A stretch of 64,000 nt of DNA from Rhodococcus sp. 06-235-1A (GTDB taxonomy: Bacteria; Actinomycetota; Actinomycetes; Mycobacteriales; Mycobacteriaceae): assembly GCF_002258785.1 (NCBI RefSeq), contig NZ_NOYI01000002.1, forward strand, positions 124,001 to 188,000, read 5' to 3'. Of this stretch, positions 27,712 to 41,609 are shown in pieces. The position numbers and the translations under genes are program-made. The first letter of the stretch is position 1, and every line of letters begins with the position of its first letter. The notes beneath the pieces were generated by a model. The model searched no databases. It was not told where the DNA came from and saw only the letters and a program-made list of their open reading frames with translations.

Positions 27712-27717
27712 TAGGCT
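27712..27717 (+). promoter_or_regulatory. -10 hexamer TAGGCT, leaderless promoter of dop
   Basis: TAGGCT is 6 nt before ATG 27724 and directly follows the mpa terminator; no Shine-Dalgarno sequence is present. Confidence 0.5.
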
Positions 27718-27723
27718 CGACTC

Positions 27724-29223
27724 ATGCAGCGCATCATCGGTATCGAGGTCGAGTACGGCATATCGTCGCCCACCGAGCCCACCGCAAACCCGATCCTGAC
27801 GTCGACCCAGGCAGTGTTGGCCTATGCGGCAGCAGCAGGCGTGCCGCGGGCCAAGCGCACGCGCTGGGACTACGAGGTCGAATCTCCGCTACGCGACGCC
27901 CGTGGCTTCGATCTCGGACGCTTCAGCGGACCGGCTCCGGTCATCGATGCCGACGAGATCGGCGCGGCGAACATGATTCTCACCAACGGGGCCCGCCTCT
28001 ATGTCGACCACGCTCACCCCGAGTACTCGGCCCCGGAAGTGCGCGACCCGTTGGATGCGGTGATCTGGGACAAGGCAGGAGAGCGCGTCATGGAGGCCGC
28101 CGCTCGCCACGCCTCCAGCGTGCCCGGTGCCCCGCGCCTGCAGCTCTACAAGAACAACGTCGACGGCAAGGGTGCGTCGTACGGCACCCACGAGAACTAC
28201 CTGATGTCCCGCGAGACGCCGTTCTCGGCAGTCATCGCCGGGCTGTCGCCGTTCTTCGCGTCGAGGCAGGTCATCACCGGTTCCGGACGCGTCGGAATCG
28301 GCCAGTCCGGTGACGAAGCGGGCTTCCAGCTGTCCCAGCGAGCGGACTACATCGAGGTGGAGGTGGGCCTGGAGACCACCCTGAAGCGCGGCATCATCAA
28401 CACGCGCGACGAACCGCACGCGGACGCGGACAAGTATCGCCGCCTGCACTGCATCATCGGCGACGCGAATCTCGCCGAGATGTCGACCTACCTCAAGGTC
28501 GGCACCACCGCGCTCGTGCTCGACCTCATCGAAGCAGGGGTCGACCTGTCCGATCTACAGCTGGCAAGACCGGTGACGGCCGTCCACCAGATCAGCCACG
28601 ATCCGACGCTGCGCAAGGCCGTCGCTCTCGCCGACGGACGCGAACTGACCGGGCTTGCGCTGCAGCGGATCTACCATCAACGCGTAGCGAAGTTCGTGGC
28701 GGCCGAGGGTAGCGACGATGCACGCGCCCTGGATGTGCTCGACAAGTGGGCCATGGTGCTCGACCTCCTCGAACGCGATCCGATGGAGTGCGCCCATCTG
28801 CTGGACTGGCCCGCGAAACTGCGTCTGCTCGAAGGCTTTCGCCAGCGGGAGGGGCTCGGCTGGTCGGCGCCGCGGCTGCATCTGGTCGACCTGCAGTACT
28901 CCGATGTTCGATTGGACAAGGGCCTGTACAACCGGCTGGTCGCTCGTGGGTCGATGGACCGACTCGTCACCGAGCAACAGGTGCTCGACGCCGTCGGCAC
29001 GCCGCCGGAGGACACGAGGGCGTACTTCCGCGGCGAGTGCCTCCGCAAATTCGGGGCCGACATCGCCGCTGCCAGCTGGGACTCGGTCATCTTTGACCTC
29101 GGTGGCGACTCCCTGGTCCGAATCCCGACTCTCGAACCGCTGCGCGGTACCAAATCGCACGTCGGCGCTCTGCTCGAGTCGGTCGACAGCGCCGCGGAGC
29201 TCGTCGATCAACTCACCAACTGA
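27724..29223 (+). CDS. dop: Pup deamidase/depupylase
   Basis: A 499-aa glutamine-synthetase-like enzyme that deamidates the C-terminal Gln of Pup to Glu and also removes Pup from substrates. The N terminus [13 protein letters not shown] carries the ATP/metal-binding Glu residues. The Dop-specific loop, absent from PafA, is visible before the [11 protein letters not shown] segment. Catalytic Asp95 lies in [14 protein letters not shown]. Conserved NTRDEPHAD and [13 protein letters not shown] segments are shared with PafA. The pup gene just downstream ends in Gln, so Dop is required here before PafA can act. Confidence 0.96.
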   Translation: MQRIIGIEVEYGISSPTEPTANPILTSTQAVLAYAAAAGVPRAKRTRWDYEVESPLRDARGFDLGRFSGPAPVIDADEIGAANMILTNGARLYVDHAHPEYSAPEVRDPLDAVIWDKAGERVMEAAARHASSVPGAPRLQLYKNNVDGKGASYGTHENYLMSRETPFSAVIAGLSPFFASRQVITGSGRVGIGQSGDEAGFQLSQRADYIEVEVGLETTLKRGIINTRDEPHADADKYRRLHCIIGDANLAEMSTYLKVGTTALVLDLIEAGVDLSDLQLARPVTAVHQISHDPTLRKAVALADGRELTGLALQRIYHQRVAKFVAAEGSDDARALDVLDKWAMVLDLLERDPMECAHLLDWPAKLRLLEGFRQREGLGWSAPRLHLVDLQYSDVRLDKGLYNRLVARGSMDRLVTEQQVLDAVGTPPEDTRAYFRGECLRKFGADIAAASWDSVIFDLGGDSLVRIPTLEPLRGTKSHVGALLESVDSAAELVDQLTN

Positions 29224-29333
29224 AACCCGGTCGAGGCGCGCTCGACTATTCGACGGTGTCTTGCCGACCGGCCGGCCCGGTCTGTCGGTAGGGTAAAGGT
29301 CCGTGCACTTTCGGCGGAACGTTCGGTTGCACT

Positions 29334-29352
29334 TGCACATCCACGGTGTGCA
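29334..29352. repeat. small inverted repeat in the pup leader
   Basis: TGCACA-TCCACGG-TGTGCA: perfect 6-bp arms with a 7-nt spacer, about 65 bp before pup. It could be a regulator half-site pair; by itself it is weak evidence. Confidence 0.3.
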
Positions 29353-29417
29353 TCTCGGATGGATCGGTGAGCGTGCAGTAGATCTGTTTTCTCGATACAC
29401 GGAGGAGGTCGGCGACT

Positions 29418-29612
29418 ATGGCACAGGAGCAGACACGGCGCTCTGGCGGCGGCGACGACGATGAGGTCCCAGGCGACACCGGAGCCGGTGGTCAGGAACG
29501 GCGCGAAAAGCTGGCCGAGGAGACCGACGACCTTCTGGACGAGATCGACGACGTCCTCGAAGAGAATGCCGAGGACTTCGTCCGTGCCTACGTTCAGAAG
29601 GGCGGCCAGTGA
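29418..29612 (+). CDS. pup: prokaryotic ubiquitin-like protein Pup
   Basis: A 64-aa intrinsically disordered protein modifier. PafA links its C terminus to substrate lysines, and Mpa recognises its helical segment before degradation. The sequence is typical: acidic and Gly-rich N-terminal half, [19 protein letters not shown] helix, and the C-terminal GGQ. The terminal Gln must be converted to Glu by Dop. GGAGGAGG lies about 9 nt before the ATG. The prcB GTG overlaps the pup stop (GTGA), so modifier and protease subunits are translated together. Confidence 0.98.
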   Translation: MAQEQTRRSGGGDDDEVPGDTGAGGQERREKLAEETDDLLDEIDDVLEENAEDFVRAYVQKGGQ

Positions 29613-30550
29613 CGGTGGATCGTTCGGACCCACGGTCGGCCGGTGACGGAATGACGATCCCACTCGGATCGAGCAGCTCGTCCTTCTCCGACTATCTCCG
29701 TCAGCACGCCCCCCATCTGTTGCCCGTGAGCGGTCTCGCCGCAGATCTGGCGACCCACACTGCGAACGGTTCGTCCGACAAGTCCGGCATCGCGCCGCAC
29801 GGAACCACGATCGTGGCCTTGACGTACGCGGGCGGCGTCCTGATCGCGGGTGACCGACGCGCTACGCAGGGCAATCTGATCGCCAATCGCGACATGCAGA
29901 AGGTCTATGTCACCGACGAGTACTCGGCGGCAGGCATCGCCGGTACCGCCGGGATCGCCATCGAGCTGGTACGGCTCTTCGCCGTCGAGCTCGAGCACTA
30001 CGAGAAGATCGAAGGCGTTCCGCTCACGTTCAACGGCAAGGCCAACAAGCTGTCGTCGATGGTGCGAAGCAATCTCGGAGCGGCGATGCAAGGACTCGCC
30101 GCCGTCCCGCTGCTGGTCGGATTCGACATCGACATCTCGGACCCCGATCGTGCCGGACGCATCGTGTCCTACGACGTGGTCGGCGGTCGATACGAGGAGC
30201 GGTCGGGCTACCACGCGGTGGGGTCGGGATCACTGTTCGCCAAGTCTGCGCTCAAGAAACTCTATCGCCCCGGCATGACCGAGGACGAGGCGCTTCGCGC
30301 AGCAGTCGAATCGCTGTACGACGCAGCCGACGACGACTCGGCCACCGGCGGTCCCGACGTCACCCGAGGGATCTATCCGACGGCGGTCGCCATCACGAGT
30401 GTCGGCGCGGACGACGTCGCACACGACCGTGTGTCGGCAGCAGCGCGGTCCATTCTCGCGGAGCGGACCGAGAGTGCCGCGCACACCGGCGGTGCCGACC
30501 ACCACACTCGAGGCGGTCAGGAAGTGAGCGAAGGGGGTAGCGCACCATGA
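29609..30550 (+). CDS. prcB: proteasome subunit beta
   Basis: A 313-aa precursor of the catalytic 20S beta subunit. The propeptide is removed before Thr66 in [13 protein letters not shown], exposing the N-terminal nucleophile; the expected Asp/Lys partners lie in GDRRATQGN and nearby. The C-terminal His/Gly-rich tail is longer than the core fold needs. GTG 29609 overlaps the pup stop by 4 bp. ATG 29651 would shorten the propeptide to 51 residues and is an alternative. The downstream prcA overlap (ATGA) ensures paired synthesis of alpha and beta subunits. Confidence 0.95.
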   Translation: MTVDRSDPRSAGDGMTIPLGSSSSSFSDYLRQHAPHLLPVSGLAADLATHTANGSSDKSGIAPHGTTIVALTYAGGVLIAGDRRATQGNLIANRDMQKVYVTDEYSAAGIAGTAGIAIELVRLFAVELEHYEKIEGVPLTFNGKANKLSSMVRSNLGAAMQGLAAVPLLVGFDIDISDPDRAGRIVSYDVVGGRYEERSGYHAVGSGSLFAKSALKKLYRPGMTEDEALRAAVESLYDAADDDSATGGPDVTRGIYPTAVAITSVGADDVAHDRVSAAARSILAERTESAAHTGGADHHTRGGQEVSEGGSAP

Positions 30551-31320
30551 CGATGCCGTACTACGCATCTGCCGAACAGATCATGCGCGATCGTTCGGAG
30601 TTGGCGCGCAAGGGAATCGGCCGCGGCCGAAGCGTCATCGCATTGACCTACGCGGACGGCGTGCTGTTCGTGGCCGAGAACCGCTCGACGGCCCTGCACA
30701 AGGTGAGCGAACTCTACGACCGAATCGGCTTCGCGGCCGTGGGCAAGTACAACGAGTTCGAGAACCTGCGCAAGGCCGGCATTCAGCATGCCGACATCAA
30801 GGGTTACACGTACGACCGGCGTGACGTGACCGGGCGCTCGCTCGCGAAGACATACGCGCAGGCACTCGGCACGATCTTCACCGAACAGCTCAAGCCGTAC
30901 GAGGTCGAGATCTGTGTAGCGGAGGTCTCGCATCAGGACGAGCCGATCGCGACGCAGCTCTACCGCATCACCTACGACGGATCCATCGTCGACGAACAGG
31001 ATTTCGTCGTCATGGGCGGAACGACCGAGCCCATCGTGGCAGCGCTGAAGGACACCTACCGTCCCGGTCTGGATCTTGCCGACGCGGTGCGCATTGCCGT
31101 CGACGCGCTCACGGCGGGCCCCGCGACGCCGCCGCCCGCAGGCGGTGAGCCGGAGAAGAAGGTTCTCGAGGTGTCGGCCCTCGAGGTGGCCGTGTTGGAC
31201 CAGGGTCGGCCGAGGCGGGCGTTCCGACGCATCGCCGGAGCCGCGTTGGAGGACATGTTGCCTGCATCGGCACCCGCGGCGCAGACAGTGGTCGACACCG
31301 AAGGGGAAGCACTGTCGTAG
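30547..31320 (+). CDS. prcA: proteasome subunit alpha
   Basis: A 257-aa structural alpha subunit of the 20S core. The N-terminal gate helix and [27 protein letters not shown] region are typical; there is no processed N-terminal threonine. The core ends near residue 200 and is followed by an Ala/Pro-rich tail common in actinobacterial PrcA. ATG 30547 overlaps the prcB stop. The last 212 bp (31109-31320) overlap the 3' end of the PAP2/DAGK gene on the other strand. Confidence 0.96.
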   Translation: MTMPYYASAEQIMRDRSELARKGIGRGRSVIALTYADGVLFVAENRSTALHKVSELYDRIGFAAVGKYNEFENLRKAGIQHADIKGYTYDRRDVTGRSLAKTYAQALGTIFTEQLKPYEVEICVAEVSHQDEPIATQLYRITYDGSIVDEQDFVVMGGTTEPIVAALKDTYRPGLDLADAVRIAVDALTAGPATPPPAGGEPEKKVLEVSALEVAVLDQGRPRRAFRRIAGAALEDMLPASAPAAQTVVDTEGEALS

Positions 31321-32824
31321 CCGGTCGACCCGACACCTGTGACGGCCTCGTGCCCAACCGCTTTCGGTAGAGCGCGAGGCCGTTCTTGTCACTGGTGAAC
31401 TCGAACGTCGTGCCGTCGCCCACCACTTCGCCGTCTGCCGCGAGTGCAACGGGATCACCACCCACCCGCACGGTCAGTTCCTGCACTGCTCGGCGAACGT
31501 ACGCCGGTGACGAGCCGAGGGTTCCGGTGACCGTCGCCCAGAGCAACCTGGTCCTCGACGCCTTCGGTTCCGACGGAAGGAACCGTACGTCCAGGGTGCC
31601 GGTGTGAATGCTGCTGCGCGACATGGGAACTTGATCGGCCGGCACGTAGTTGCCGTTGCCGACGAACAGCATCCACACCGAGTGCTTGTTGCCGTCGAGT
31701 TCGATGTTCAGTGGTTCCGCGGCGGCCAACACCCGCGTCATCGCGATGGCTGCTGCAGGCCACTTGCCGATCCGGCTCTGGAGCTTCTGACGTAACCGGA
31801 CCGAGTCGGGGTATCCGCCGAACGTCGCGGTATTGACGAACGACACGCTGCGGCCGTCGATGGACACCTGGGCGAGATCGACCAGTTCGGCAGTGCCCGC
31901 CTCGACGGCTGCGGCGGTGTCTTCGACGGCTGTCAGACCGGTGTCGCGGGCGAAGTGGTTGAGGGTGCCACCGGGGAACGCGGCGAGCGGTAAGCCGTTA
32001 CGCACGGCCGACGCGGCAACGCTGACCACCGTTCCGTCGCCGCCGCAGACGCCGAGGGCGCGCGGAGACGTGTTCCGAATTCGCTGTTCGAGCTGCTCGT
32101 TGAAATCTTGTTCCGGGTCGGGAACGAACAGATCGGCGTCCGGAAGTGCGCGGCGTATCGCGTCGGGCACCGACTCGGAGCCGTCGCCCGATCCCGGATT
32201 CACGAGCACGAGCAACCCTCGTCCTCCCTCGAGCGATTCGACGTCGACCGGCGAGCCCAGATCAGCCGGCTTCTCCGAGCGGACAGCCCACCAGCGGCGG
32301 GTGGACAAGGCGATGGCCGAGCCGAGGGCCGCGCCGGCGATGACATCGGTGGGCCAGTGCACACCGACGTGGACGCGCGAATAGCAGACGGCGGCCGCAA
32401 CCGGAGCCAGCAGAATTCCGGCGACCGGTGATTCGATCGCCACGGCCGTGACGAATGCCGCAGCCGATGCCGAATGGCCGGAGGGGAACGAGGAGGACAC
32501 CGGGGGAGCCAGTACCTGGCGTAGTACAGGAACGGACTCCGAATCCGGGCGAGTCCGCGGGAACAGGGGTTTGAGGAGCCCGTTGGCCGTCACGCTTGCG
32601 CCCGCCAACGCAACGAGCCCGCGAACTCCACCGCGGCGGGCGGGGCCACCGGCTGCCACGAGAAGTGCAGCCGCGCCGAGCCACAGACGACCGTGATCGG
32701 CGGCGTTGCTCAGGGCGCGCAGGCCGCTGTCGGCCCTGCTCTGCCGTAGTGCTGCGCTCCGTGCGACGAGCGACAGGTCCCACGCGTGAACGGCCGTCGA
32801 GATCGTGGTGCGCGTGGATGTCAT
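31109..32824 (-). CDS. PAP2 phosphatase / diacylglycerol kinase fusion protein
   Basis: A 571-aa two-domain protein. Residues about 1-200 are a membrane PAP2 phosphatase with [16 protein letters not shown] and [13 protein letters not shown] motifs. Residues about 215-500 are a diacylglycerol/sphingosine kinase catalytic domain with [16 protein letters not shown] and [12 protein letters not shown] motifs. It probably acts on membrane lipid phosphates and lipid alcohols. The recognisable domain ends near LALYRKRL (about base 31365); the remaining roughly 85 Arg/Pro-rich residues run antisense into prcA until TGA 31109, so the tail may be a run-on. ATG 32824 is 7 nt from a TAGGCT element. Confidence 0.87.
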   Translation of the reverse strand: MTSTRTTISTAVHAWDLSLVARSAALRQSRADSGLRALSNAADHGRLWLGAAALLVAAGGPARRGGVRGLVALAGASVTANGLLKPLFPRTRPDSESVPVLRQVLAPPVSSSFPSGHSASAAAFVTAVAIESPVAGILLAPVAAAVCYSRVHVGVHWPTDVIAGAALGSAIALSTRRWWAVRSEKPADLGSPVDVESLEGGRGLLVLVNPGSGDGSESVPDAIRRALPDADLFVPDPEQDFNEQLEQRIRNTSPRALGVCGGDGTVVSVAASAVRNGLPLAAFPGGTLNHFARDTGLTAVEDTAAAVEAGTAELVDLAQVSIDGRSVSFVNTATFGGYPDSVRLRQKLQSRIGKWPAAAIAMTRVLAAAEPLNIELDGNKHSVWMLFVGNGNYVPADQVPMSRSSIHTGTLDVRFLPSEPKASRTRLLWATVTGTLGSSPAYVRRAVQELTVRVGGDPVALAADGEVVGDGTTFEFTSDKNGLALYRKRLGTRPSQVSGRPATTVLPLRCRPLSAPRVPMQATCPPTRLRRCVGTPASADPGPTRPPRGPTPREPSSPAHRLRAAASRGPP

Positions 32825-32831
32825 GCCGACC

Positions 32832-32837
32832 AGCCTA
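32832..32837 (-). promoter_or_regulatory. -10 hexamer TAGGCT, leaderless promoter of the PAP2/DAGK gene
   Basis: On the minus strand TAGGCT is 7 nt before ATG 32824. It diverges from the pafA promoter about 75 bp away. Confidence 0.5.
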
Positions 32838-32910
32838 GGCACGTCCGACGGTAACCTCACGGACGCACGACATCGGGGCGCTCCGACACATCCATTCGCG
32901 GGTTGCGTTG

Positions 32911-32916
32911 TAGTGT
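32911..32916 (+). promoter_or_regulatory. -10 hexamer TAGTGT, leaderless promoter of pafA
   Basis: TAGTGT is 6 nt before GTG 32923, with no Shine-Dalgarno sequence. It shows that pafA is transcribed separately from pup-prcBA. Confidence 0.5.
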
Positions 32917-32922
32917 CGAAGT

Positions 32923-34281
32923 GTGCAGCGACGAATTATGGGCATCGAGACAGAATTCGGTGTCACATGTACTTTCCACGGACATCGACGACTGAGTCCG
33001 GACGAAGTGGCTCGCTATCTTTTCCGCCGAGTCGTCTCGTGGGGTCGCAGCTCGAATGTATTCCTCCGCAACGGTGCCCGCCTGTACCTCGATGTGGGCT
33101 CGCATCCCGAATACGCGACTGCAGAATGCGACTCGCTGCTGCAATTGGTCACCCACGACCGAGCAGGCGAGCGTGTTCTCGAAGATCTGCTGATCGACGC
33201 CGAGCAGCGCTTGGCCGAGGAGGGCATCGGCGGCGATATCTACCTGTTCAAGAACAACACCGACTCTGCCGGTAACTCCTACGGCTGCCACGAGAACTTC
33301 CTGGTTCAGCGAGCGGGGGAGTTCTCCCGGATCTCGGATGTTCTACTTCCGTTCCTGGTCACGCGTCAATTGATCTGTGGTGCAGGCAAGGTGCTGCAGA
33401 CACCGAAAGCGGCAACGTTCTGCCTGTCGCAGCGCGCCGAGCACATCTGGGAAGGTGTCTCCTCGGCCACCACTCGCTCCCGGCCGATCATCAACACGCG
33501 CGACGAACCGCACGCCGACGCCGAGAAGTACCGTCGATTGCACGTCATCGTGGGCGATTCGAACATGGCCGAGACCTCGACGATGCTGAAGGTCGGAACA
33601 GCAGCTCTGGTCCTCGAGATGATCGAGGCCGGCGTCTCCTTCCGAGATTTCGCGCTGGACAATCCGATTCGTGCCATCCGCGAGGTCAGCCACGATCTCA
33701 CCGGGCGACGTCCGGTGCGCCTGGCCGGGGGACGACAGGCCAGCGCGCTCGACATCCAACGCGAGTACTACGCCCGCGCCGTCGAGCATCTCAAGACCCG
33801 CGAGCCGAACACTCAGGTGGAGCAGGTCGTCGATCTGTGGGGGCGAACGCTCGACGCCATCGAGACACAGGATTTCGCGAAGGTGGACACCGAGATCGAC
33901 TGGGTCATCAAGCGCAAGTTGTTCCAGCGTTACCAAGACCGGTATTCGATGGAGCTCTCCGATCCCAAGATCGCTCAATTGGACCTCGCCTATCACGACA
34001 TCAAGCGCGGCCGAGGAGTGTTCGACCTGTTGCAGCGCAAGGGTCTGGCCAAGCGAGTGACCGAGGACGAGCAGATCGACGAGGCCGTCGATCTGCCGCC
34101 GCAGACCACCAGGGCCAAGCTGCGCGGAGAGTTCATCACGGCCGCCCAGGAGGCGGGTCGCGACTTCACCGTCGATTGGGTGCATCTCAAGCTCAACGAC
34201 CAGGCTCAGCGGACCGTGCTGTGCAAGGACCCGTTCCGCTCGGTCGACGAGCGGGTGGAACGCCTGATCGCGTCGATGTAG
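32923..34281 (+). CDS. pafA: Pup-protein ligase
   Basis: A 452-aa ligase that uses ATP to join the C-terminal Glu of deamidated Pup to lysines on target proteins. It is homologous to Dop and glutamine synthetase. The N-terminal [10 protein letters not shown] segment carries the metal-binding Glu; catalytic Asp57 lies in [32 protein letters not shown] and [19 protein letters not shown] are shared with Dop. It lacks the Dop loop, which separates the two. It is the only Pup ligase visible, and pafB/pafC follow it. Confidence 0.97.
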   Translation: MQRRIMGIETEFGVTCTFHGHRRLSPDEVARYLFRRVVSWGRSSNVFLRNGARLYLDVGSHPEYATAECDSLLQLVTHDRAGERVLEDLLIDAEQRLAEEGIGGDIYLFKNNTDSAGNSYGCHENFLVQRAGEFSRISDVLLPFLVTRQLICGAGKVLQTPKAATFCLSQRAEHIWEGVSSATTRSRPIINTRDEPHADAEKYRRLHVIVGDSNMAETSTMLKVGTAALVLEMIEAGVSFRDFALDNPIRAIREVSHDLTGRRPVRLAGGRQASALDIQREYYARAVEHLKTREPNTQVEQVVDLWGRTLDAIETQDFAKVDTEIDWVIKRKLFQRYQDRYSMELSDPKIAQLDLAYHDIKRGRGVFDLLQRKGLAKRVTEDEQIDEAVDLPPQTTRAKLRGEFITAAQEAGRDFTVDWVHLKLNDQAQRTVLCKDPFRSVDERVERLIASM

Positions 34282-34351
34282 GCCGGGTGGAACGTCGGCA
34301 GCTCGGGTCGCTACCGCTCGGGCCGCCGGTGAGCAACTAGGCTCGACTGTC

Positions 34352-35344
34352 GTGGCCACCACCAAAGTCGAACGCCTGATGAACCTGGTCATCTGTCTGT
34401 TGTCGACACGTCAATTCCTCACCGCGGAGTGGATCCGCGACAGCGTTGCCGGGTACGACGACTCCACCAGCCACGAGGCGTTCAGCCGAATGTTCGAGCG
34501 GGACAAGAACGAACTTCGCGACCTCGGTGTGCCGTTGGAAACCGGTGTCGCCACCAGATTCGGTGGCGTCGAGGGATACCGCATCAATCGCGATGCGTAC
34601 GAGCTTCCCGAAATCGACCTCACCAGCGAGGAGTCCGCAGCCGTCGCCGTCGCCGTCAAACTGTGGGAATCGCCCGAGCTCACATCGGCGGCCCAGAGTG
34701 CGCTGCTCAAACTTCGCGCGGCCGGAATTCAGGTCGACCAGAACGAGTCGGCTGCGGCGGTCACGGCGGTTCCCGCGCGCACTCGTGGTTCCGAGCCTGC
34801 ACTCGGTGCATTGCTGACTGCCATCGACGAGGGCAAGTCGGTGCGGTTCGAGCACCGACCGTCGTCGACGGAACCGTTCACCACCAGGACCGTCCAGCCG
34901 TGGGGTGTCGTGACGTTCCGTGGCCGCTGGTACCTGGTGGGACACGATGTGGACCGCGACGACACCCGCACGTTTCGTCTGTCGCGAATCGGCGACGAGG
35001 TCAAGTCCTTCGGGACGCCGCAGAGCGTTCGTAAACCCGACGGCGTCGATCTGCAGGACATCGTTCGCCGGGTCGCGGGCACTTCCTCGGTGTCCGGCAC
35101 GGCCCGAATATGGCTGCACGACGGAAGGGCGCTGGAAGTGCGCAGGATGGGAACGGTCGTGGGCGAGCAGAGTCTCGGTACTCGCCACGGCGCCGTCGTC
35201 GAGGTTCCCGTGCGGTCCTGGGATTGGATCTCACGCTTGATCGCCGGTCACGGAGCCGATGCGGTGGTGCTCGATCCTGCAGAATTGCGAGCCGACGTGC
35301 TCTCGACTCTGAGGACAGCAGCCGATGTGGAGAACGAGCGATGA
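34352..35344 (+). CDS. pafB: WYL-domain transcriptional regulator PafB
   Basis: A 330-aa regulator with an N-terminal helix-turn-helix (about residues 1-70) and a WYL domain (about 150-310; FRGRWYLVGHDVDRDDTRTFRLSRI). In mycobacteria PafB and PafC form a heterodimer that activates the SigA-dependent, LexA-independent DNA damage response. The GTG start has a TAGGCT hexamer 8 nt upstream (34338-34343), slightly farther than usual. The stop overlaps pafC by 4 bp (ATGA), matching the need for equal subunits. Confidence 0.93.
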   Translation: MATTKVERLMNLVICLLSTRQFLTAEWIRDSVAGYDDSTSHEAFSRMFERDKNELRDLGVPLETGVATRFGGVEGYRINRDAYELPEIDLTSEESAAVAVAVKLWESPELTSAAQSALLKLRAAGIQVDQNESAAAVTAVPARTRGSEPALGALLTAIDEGKSVRFEHRPSSTEPFTTRTVQPWGVVTFRGRWYLVGHDVDRDDTRTFRLSRIGDEVKSFGTPQSVRKPDGVDLQDIVRRVAGTSSVSGTARIWLHDGRALEVRRMGTVVGEQSLGTRHGAVVEVPVRSWDWISRLIAGHGADAVVLDPAELRADVLSTLRTAADVENER

Positions 35345-36336
35345 GTGCACGTCTGTCGGTTCGGCTCGCCAGGTTGCTCAATATGGTGCCCTTCTTCATG
35401 GCCAATCCCGGGTTGAGCGCCGAGGAGGCTGCGCGCGAACTCGGGGTGTCGACGTCGACGCTGATGGCCGATCTCAACCAGCTCTGGATGTGCGGCCTGC
35501 CCGGCTACGGACCGGGTGATCTCATCGATCTCTCGTTCTCCGAGGAGAGCATCGATGTGACGTTCTCGGCCGGGATCGACCGGCCACTGCGTCTGACGTC
35601 GACCGAGGCGACTGCTCTGTTGGTTGCGCTCAGGTCGCTGACGTCGATGCCCGGCATGGTCGACCCGTCGGCCGCTCAGCGCGCGATCGCGAAGATCGAG
35701 ACCGCGGCGGGCTCGGCGGCGGCCAATGTGCCGCTCTCGTCCGACCACGACAGCTCCGGTACGGAGGAGGGGCCGGTCTCGGCCACCGTCCGGTCTGCCC
35801 TGCGTCACCGGCACGCCCTGGATCTGACCTATTACTCGGCGTCCCGGGACGTCGTCACCGAGCGGACCGTGGATCCGATCAGGACGGTCGTCGTAGACGA
35901 CAACAGCTACCTGCAGGCGTGGTGCCGCAGTGCCGAGGGCGTTCGATTGTTCCGGTTCGACCGGATCGACTCGGCAACCGAGCTCGACGAGCCGGCCGCA
36001 CCACCGGAGTCGGTCCAGGACGAGGACGCCTTCGAGATCTTCAACGACGACCCCTCGCTGTCGCAGGCGCGGCTGAAGGTCTCGCCTGCGTTCACCTGGA
36101 TCCTGGACTACTACCCGATGACGCAGGTGGCCGCCGACGCCGACGGGTCGATCGTGGTCACGATGCGATTCGCAACACTTCAGTGGATGACCCGGCTGAC
36201 CCTGGGCTTCGGCGGAGGCATCACAGTACTTTCACCTGAATCCTTGGTGAATTCCGTCCGAGAGCGCGCTCTTTCTGCGCTGGATGCATACGCCGAGCTC
36301 GATGCCACCAGCACGGACGGCTCCGGCACGACATGA
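35341..36336 (+). CDS. pafC: WYL-domain transcriptional regulator PafC
   Basis: A 331-aa partner of PafB. The N terminus is a helix-turn-helix (MSARLSVRLARLLNMVPF ... AARELGVSTSTLMADL), followed by a WYL domain (about 140-220; DDNSYLQAWCRSAEGVRLFRFDRID) and a C-terminal extension. The frame continues upstream to 35110 inside pafB, but ATG 35341 overlaps the pafB stop and gives the normal N terminus. The WYL motif here is degenerate (SYLQAW), as expected for one half of the pair. Confidence 0.93.
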   Translation: MSARLSVRLARLLNMVPFFMANPGLSAEEAARELGVSTSTLMADLNQLWMCGLPGYGPGDLIDLSFSEESIDVTFSAGIDRPLRLTSTEATALLVALRSLTSMPGMVDPSAAQRAIAKIETAAGSAAANVPLSSDHDSSGTEEGPVSATVRSALRHRHALDLTYYSASRDVVTERTVDPIRTVVVDDNSYLQAWCRSAEGVRLFRFDRIDSATELDEPAAPPESVQDEDAFEIFNDDPSLSQARLKVSPAFTWILDYYPMTQVAADADGSIVVTMRFATLQWMTRLTLGFGGGITVLSPESLVNSVRERALSALDAYAELDATSTDGSGTT

Positions 36337-36388
36337 ACGCGAGGTGAACCCGATCCCGCCGCGTCCGAAGCGAACACACGATGTCGGG

Positions 36389-36394
36389 TACGCT
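36389..36394 (+). promoter_or_regulatory. possible -10 TACGCT of tatA, with ribosome binding site AGGAGG
   Basis: TACGCT would start a leader of about 20 nt containing AGGAGG at 36411-36416 before ATG 36422. Unlike most genes here, tatA would then be leadered. Confidence 0.35.
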
Positions 36395-36421
36395 CGGTTC
36401 ATCTGATCTCAGGAGGTTCAC

Positions 36422-36688
36422 ATGGGATTCACCAGTCCCTGGCACTGGGCGATCGTTGCGGTGGTCGTCATCATTCTGTTCGGTTCCAAGAAGCTGCCCG
36501 AGGCTGCTCGCGGACTCGGTCGCTCGTTGCGCATCTTCAAGAGCGAGGTGAAGGAGATGCAGAACGACGGCAAATCCGACGCCGACACCACGACGGCGCA
36601 GCAGCCGGCCGCTCCCGCACAGCTTCCCTCGCCTGCACCGGTTGTGCAGCCGAATTCCGAGGCGCAGCACGACGCGAAGTCTGCCTGA
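36422..36688 (+). CDS. tatA: twin-arginine translocase subunit TatA
   Basis: An 88-aa membrane protein that forms the Tat pore for folded proteins. It has a short periplasmic N terminus, one membrane helix ([19 protein letters not shown], about residues 9-27), the [14 protein letters not shown] hinge and amphipathic helix, then a Gln/Ala/Pro-rich cytoplasmic tail. The phenylalanine-glycine hinge is intact. tatC follows after a hairpin. No tatB lies in the window. Confidence 0.95.
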   Translation: MGFTSPWHWAIVAVVVIILFGSKKLPEAARGLGRSLRIFKSEVKEMQNDGKSDADTTTAQQPAAPAQLPSPAPVVQPNSEAQHDAKSA

Positions 36689-36705
36689 GCGAAGCCGCTC
36701 AGCAC

Positions 36706-36732
36706 ACCGGGGTACCGAGTGGGTACCCCGGT
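36706..36732 (+). terminator. perfect 11-bp hairpin between tatA and tatC
   Basis: ACCGGGGTACC (36706-36716) and GGTACCCCGGT (36722-36732) pair fully with a 5-nt loop. It is followed by no U-run, so it may cause partial termination or protect tatA mRNA, giving more TatA than TatC. Confidence 0.6.
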
Positions 36733-36795
36733 CTACTGCTGTCGGTGACGGTTCCGCGCCGTCGTCCAACCGAAGAAGGCTGACCGTAGAACACC

Positions 36796-37767
36796 ATGCG
36801 CATTCCGTTCGATCCACGGCGTAGCAAGCGCCGAGTCAATCCCGACGGCACGATGTCGTTGGTCGATCACCTGTACGAGCTGCGAACTCGGCTCCTGTGG
36901 TCCTTGGTTGCCATCGCTGTGACCACGGCGTTCGGATTCTTCTGGTACTCGCACACGATCATGGGCGTCGAAAGCCTCGGCGATCTGCTTCGTGGCCCGT
37001 ACTGCACGCTCGATCCGAGCCTGCGCGCGAACCTGAGCAACGACGATCAGTGCCGTCTGCTGGCGACCGGACCGTTCGATCAGTTCCTCCTGCGTTTCAA
37101 GGTCGCGTTCACCGCGGGCGTCGTGTTGGCCTGCCCCATCTGGCTGTACCAGATCTGGGCGTTCATCACCCCGGGCCTGTACGCGAACGAGCGACGCTAC
37201 GCGGTCTCTTTCGTCACCGGGGCGGCAGCATTGTTCGTCACCGGAGCGATCCTGGCGTACTTCGTGGTGGCCAAGGGCCTGCACTTCCTGCTCTCGATCG
37301 GCGACAACGTCCAGATCACCGCGCTCAGCGGTGATCAATACTTCGGCTTTCTGATCAATCTCCTCATCATTTTCGGCGTCAGCTTCGAGATTCCGCTACT
37401 GGTCGTGGCCCTGAACTTCGTCGGAGTACTCACCTACGAGCGGCTGAAAGCGTGGCGCCGCGGTCTCATCTTCGGTCTGTTCGTTTTCGCGGCGATCGCG
37501 ACTCCGGGACAGGACCCGTTCTCGATGTTGGCGTTGGCGTTGGCGTTGACGGTGCTCTTCGAGATGGCGGTGCAGATTGCGCGGATTCACGACAAGCGTA
37601 AGTTGCGCAAGAGAAGAGACGAATGGGGTGATGTGTCAGATGACGAAGCAACCCGCATCGACGGCGCAAGTTCGATCGAGTCCCCACACGCTGTCGCACC
37701 GACACCTCCGTTCGGCGGTCTCGGCACCACGACGCGAACCCAATCGGAGTACGACGACACGATCTGA
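36796..37767 (+). CDS. tatC: twin-arginine translocase subunit TatC
   Basis: A 323-aa polytopic membrane protein with six predicted helices that recognises the twin-arginine signal. The N terminus [20 protein letters not shown] holds the conserved HLxELR motif, and [32 protein letters not shown] is the signature region near residues 95-130. The C-terminal tail of about 60 residues is hydrophilic and typical of actinobacteria. helY follows after 27 bp. Confidence 0.96.
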   Translation: MRIPFDPRRSKRRVNPDGTMSLVDHLYELRTRLLWSLVAIAVTTAFGFFWYSHTIMGVESLGDLLRGPYCTLDPSLRANLSNDDQCRLLATGPFDQFLLRFKVAFTAGVVLACPIWLYQIWAFITPGLYANERRYAVSFVTGAAALFVTGAILAYFVVAKGLHFLLSIGDNVQITALSGDQYFGFLINLLIIFGVSFEIPLLVVALNFVGVLTYERLKAWRRGLIFGLFVFAAIATPGQDPFSMLALALALTVLFEMAVQIARIHDKRKLRKRRDEWGDVSDDEATRIDGASSIESPHAVAPTPPFGGLGTTTRTQSEYDDTI

Positions 37768-37781
37768 CGTCGGCCGGACCG

Positions 37782-37787
37782 TAGAGT
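37782..37787 (+). promoter_or_regulatory. -10 hexamer TAGAGT, leaderless promoter of helY
   Basis: TAGAGT is 7 nt before ATG 37795 in the short gap after tatC. Confidence 0.5.
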
Positions 37788-37794
37788 CGAACGC

Positions 37795-41590
<3,796 letters not shown>

Positions 41591-41609
41591 GCCCAGTCCG
41601 GTCACTCGG

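Noticed and set aside
29283..29300. Possible PafBC-type promoter motif (TGTCGGT) before pup
   Set aside because: The distance to the downstream TA-rich element is shorter than the spacing I recall for PafBC-dependent promoters, so the match is not good enough.
36689..36795. tatB gene between tatA and tatC
   Set aside because: The gap is only about 107 bp and contains a hairpin, with no open frame resembling TatB; TatB is normally encoded elsewhere in actinobacteria.
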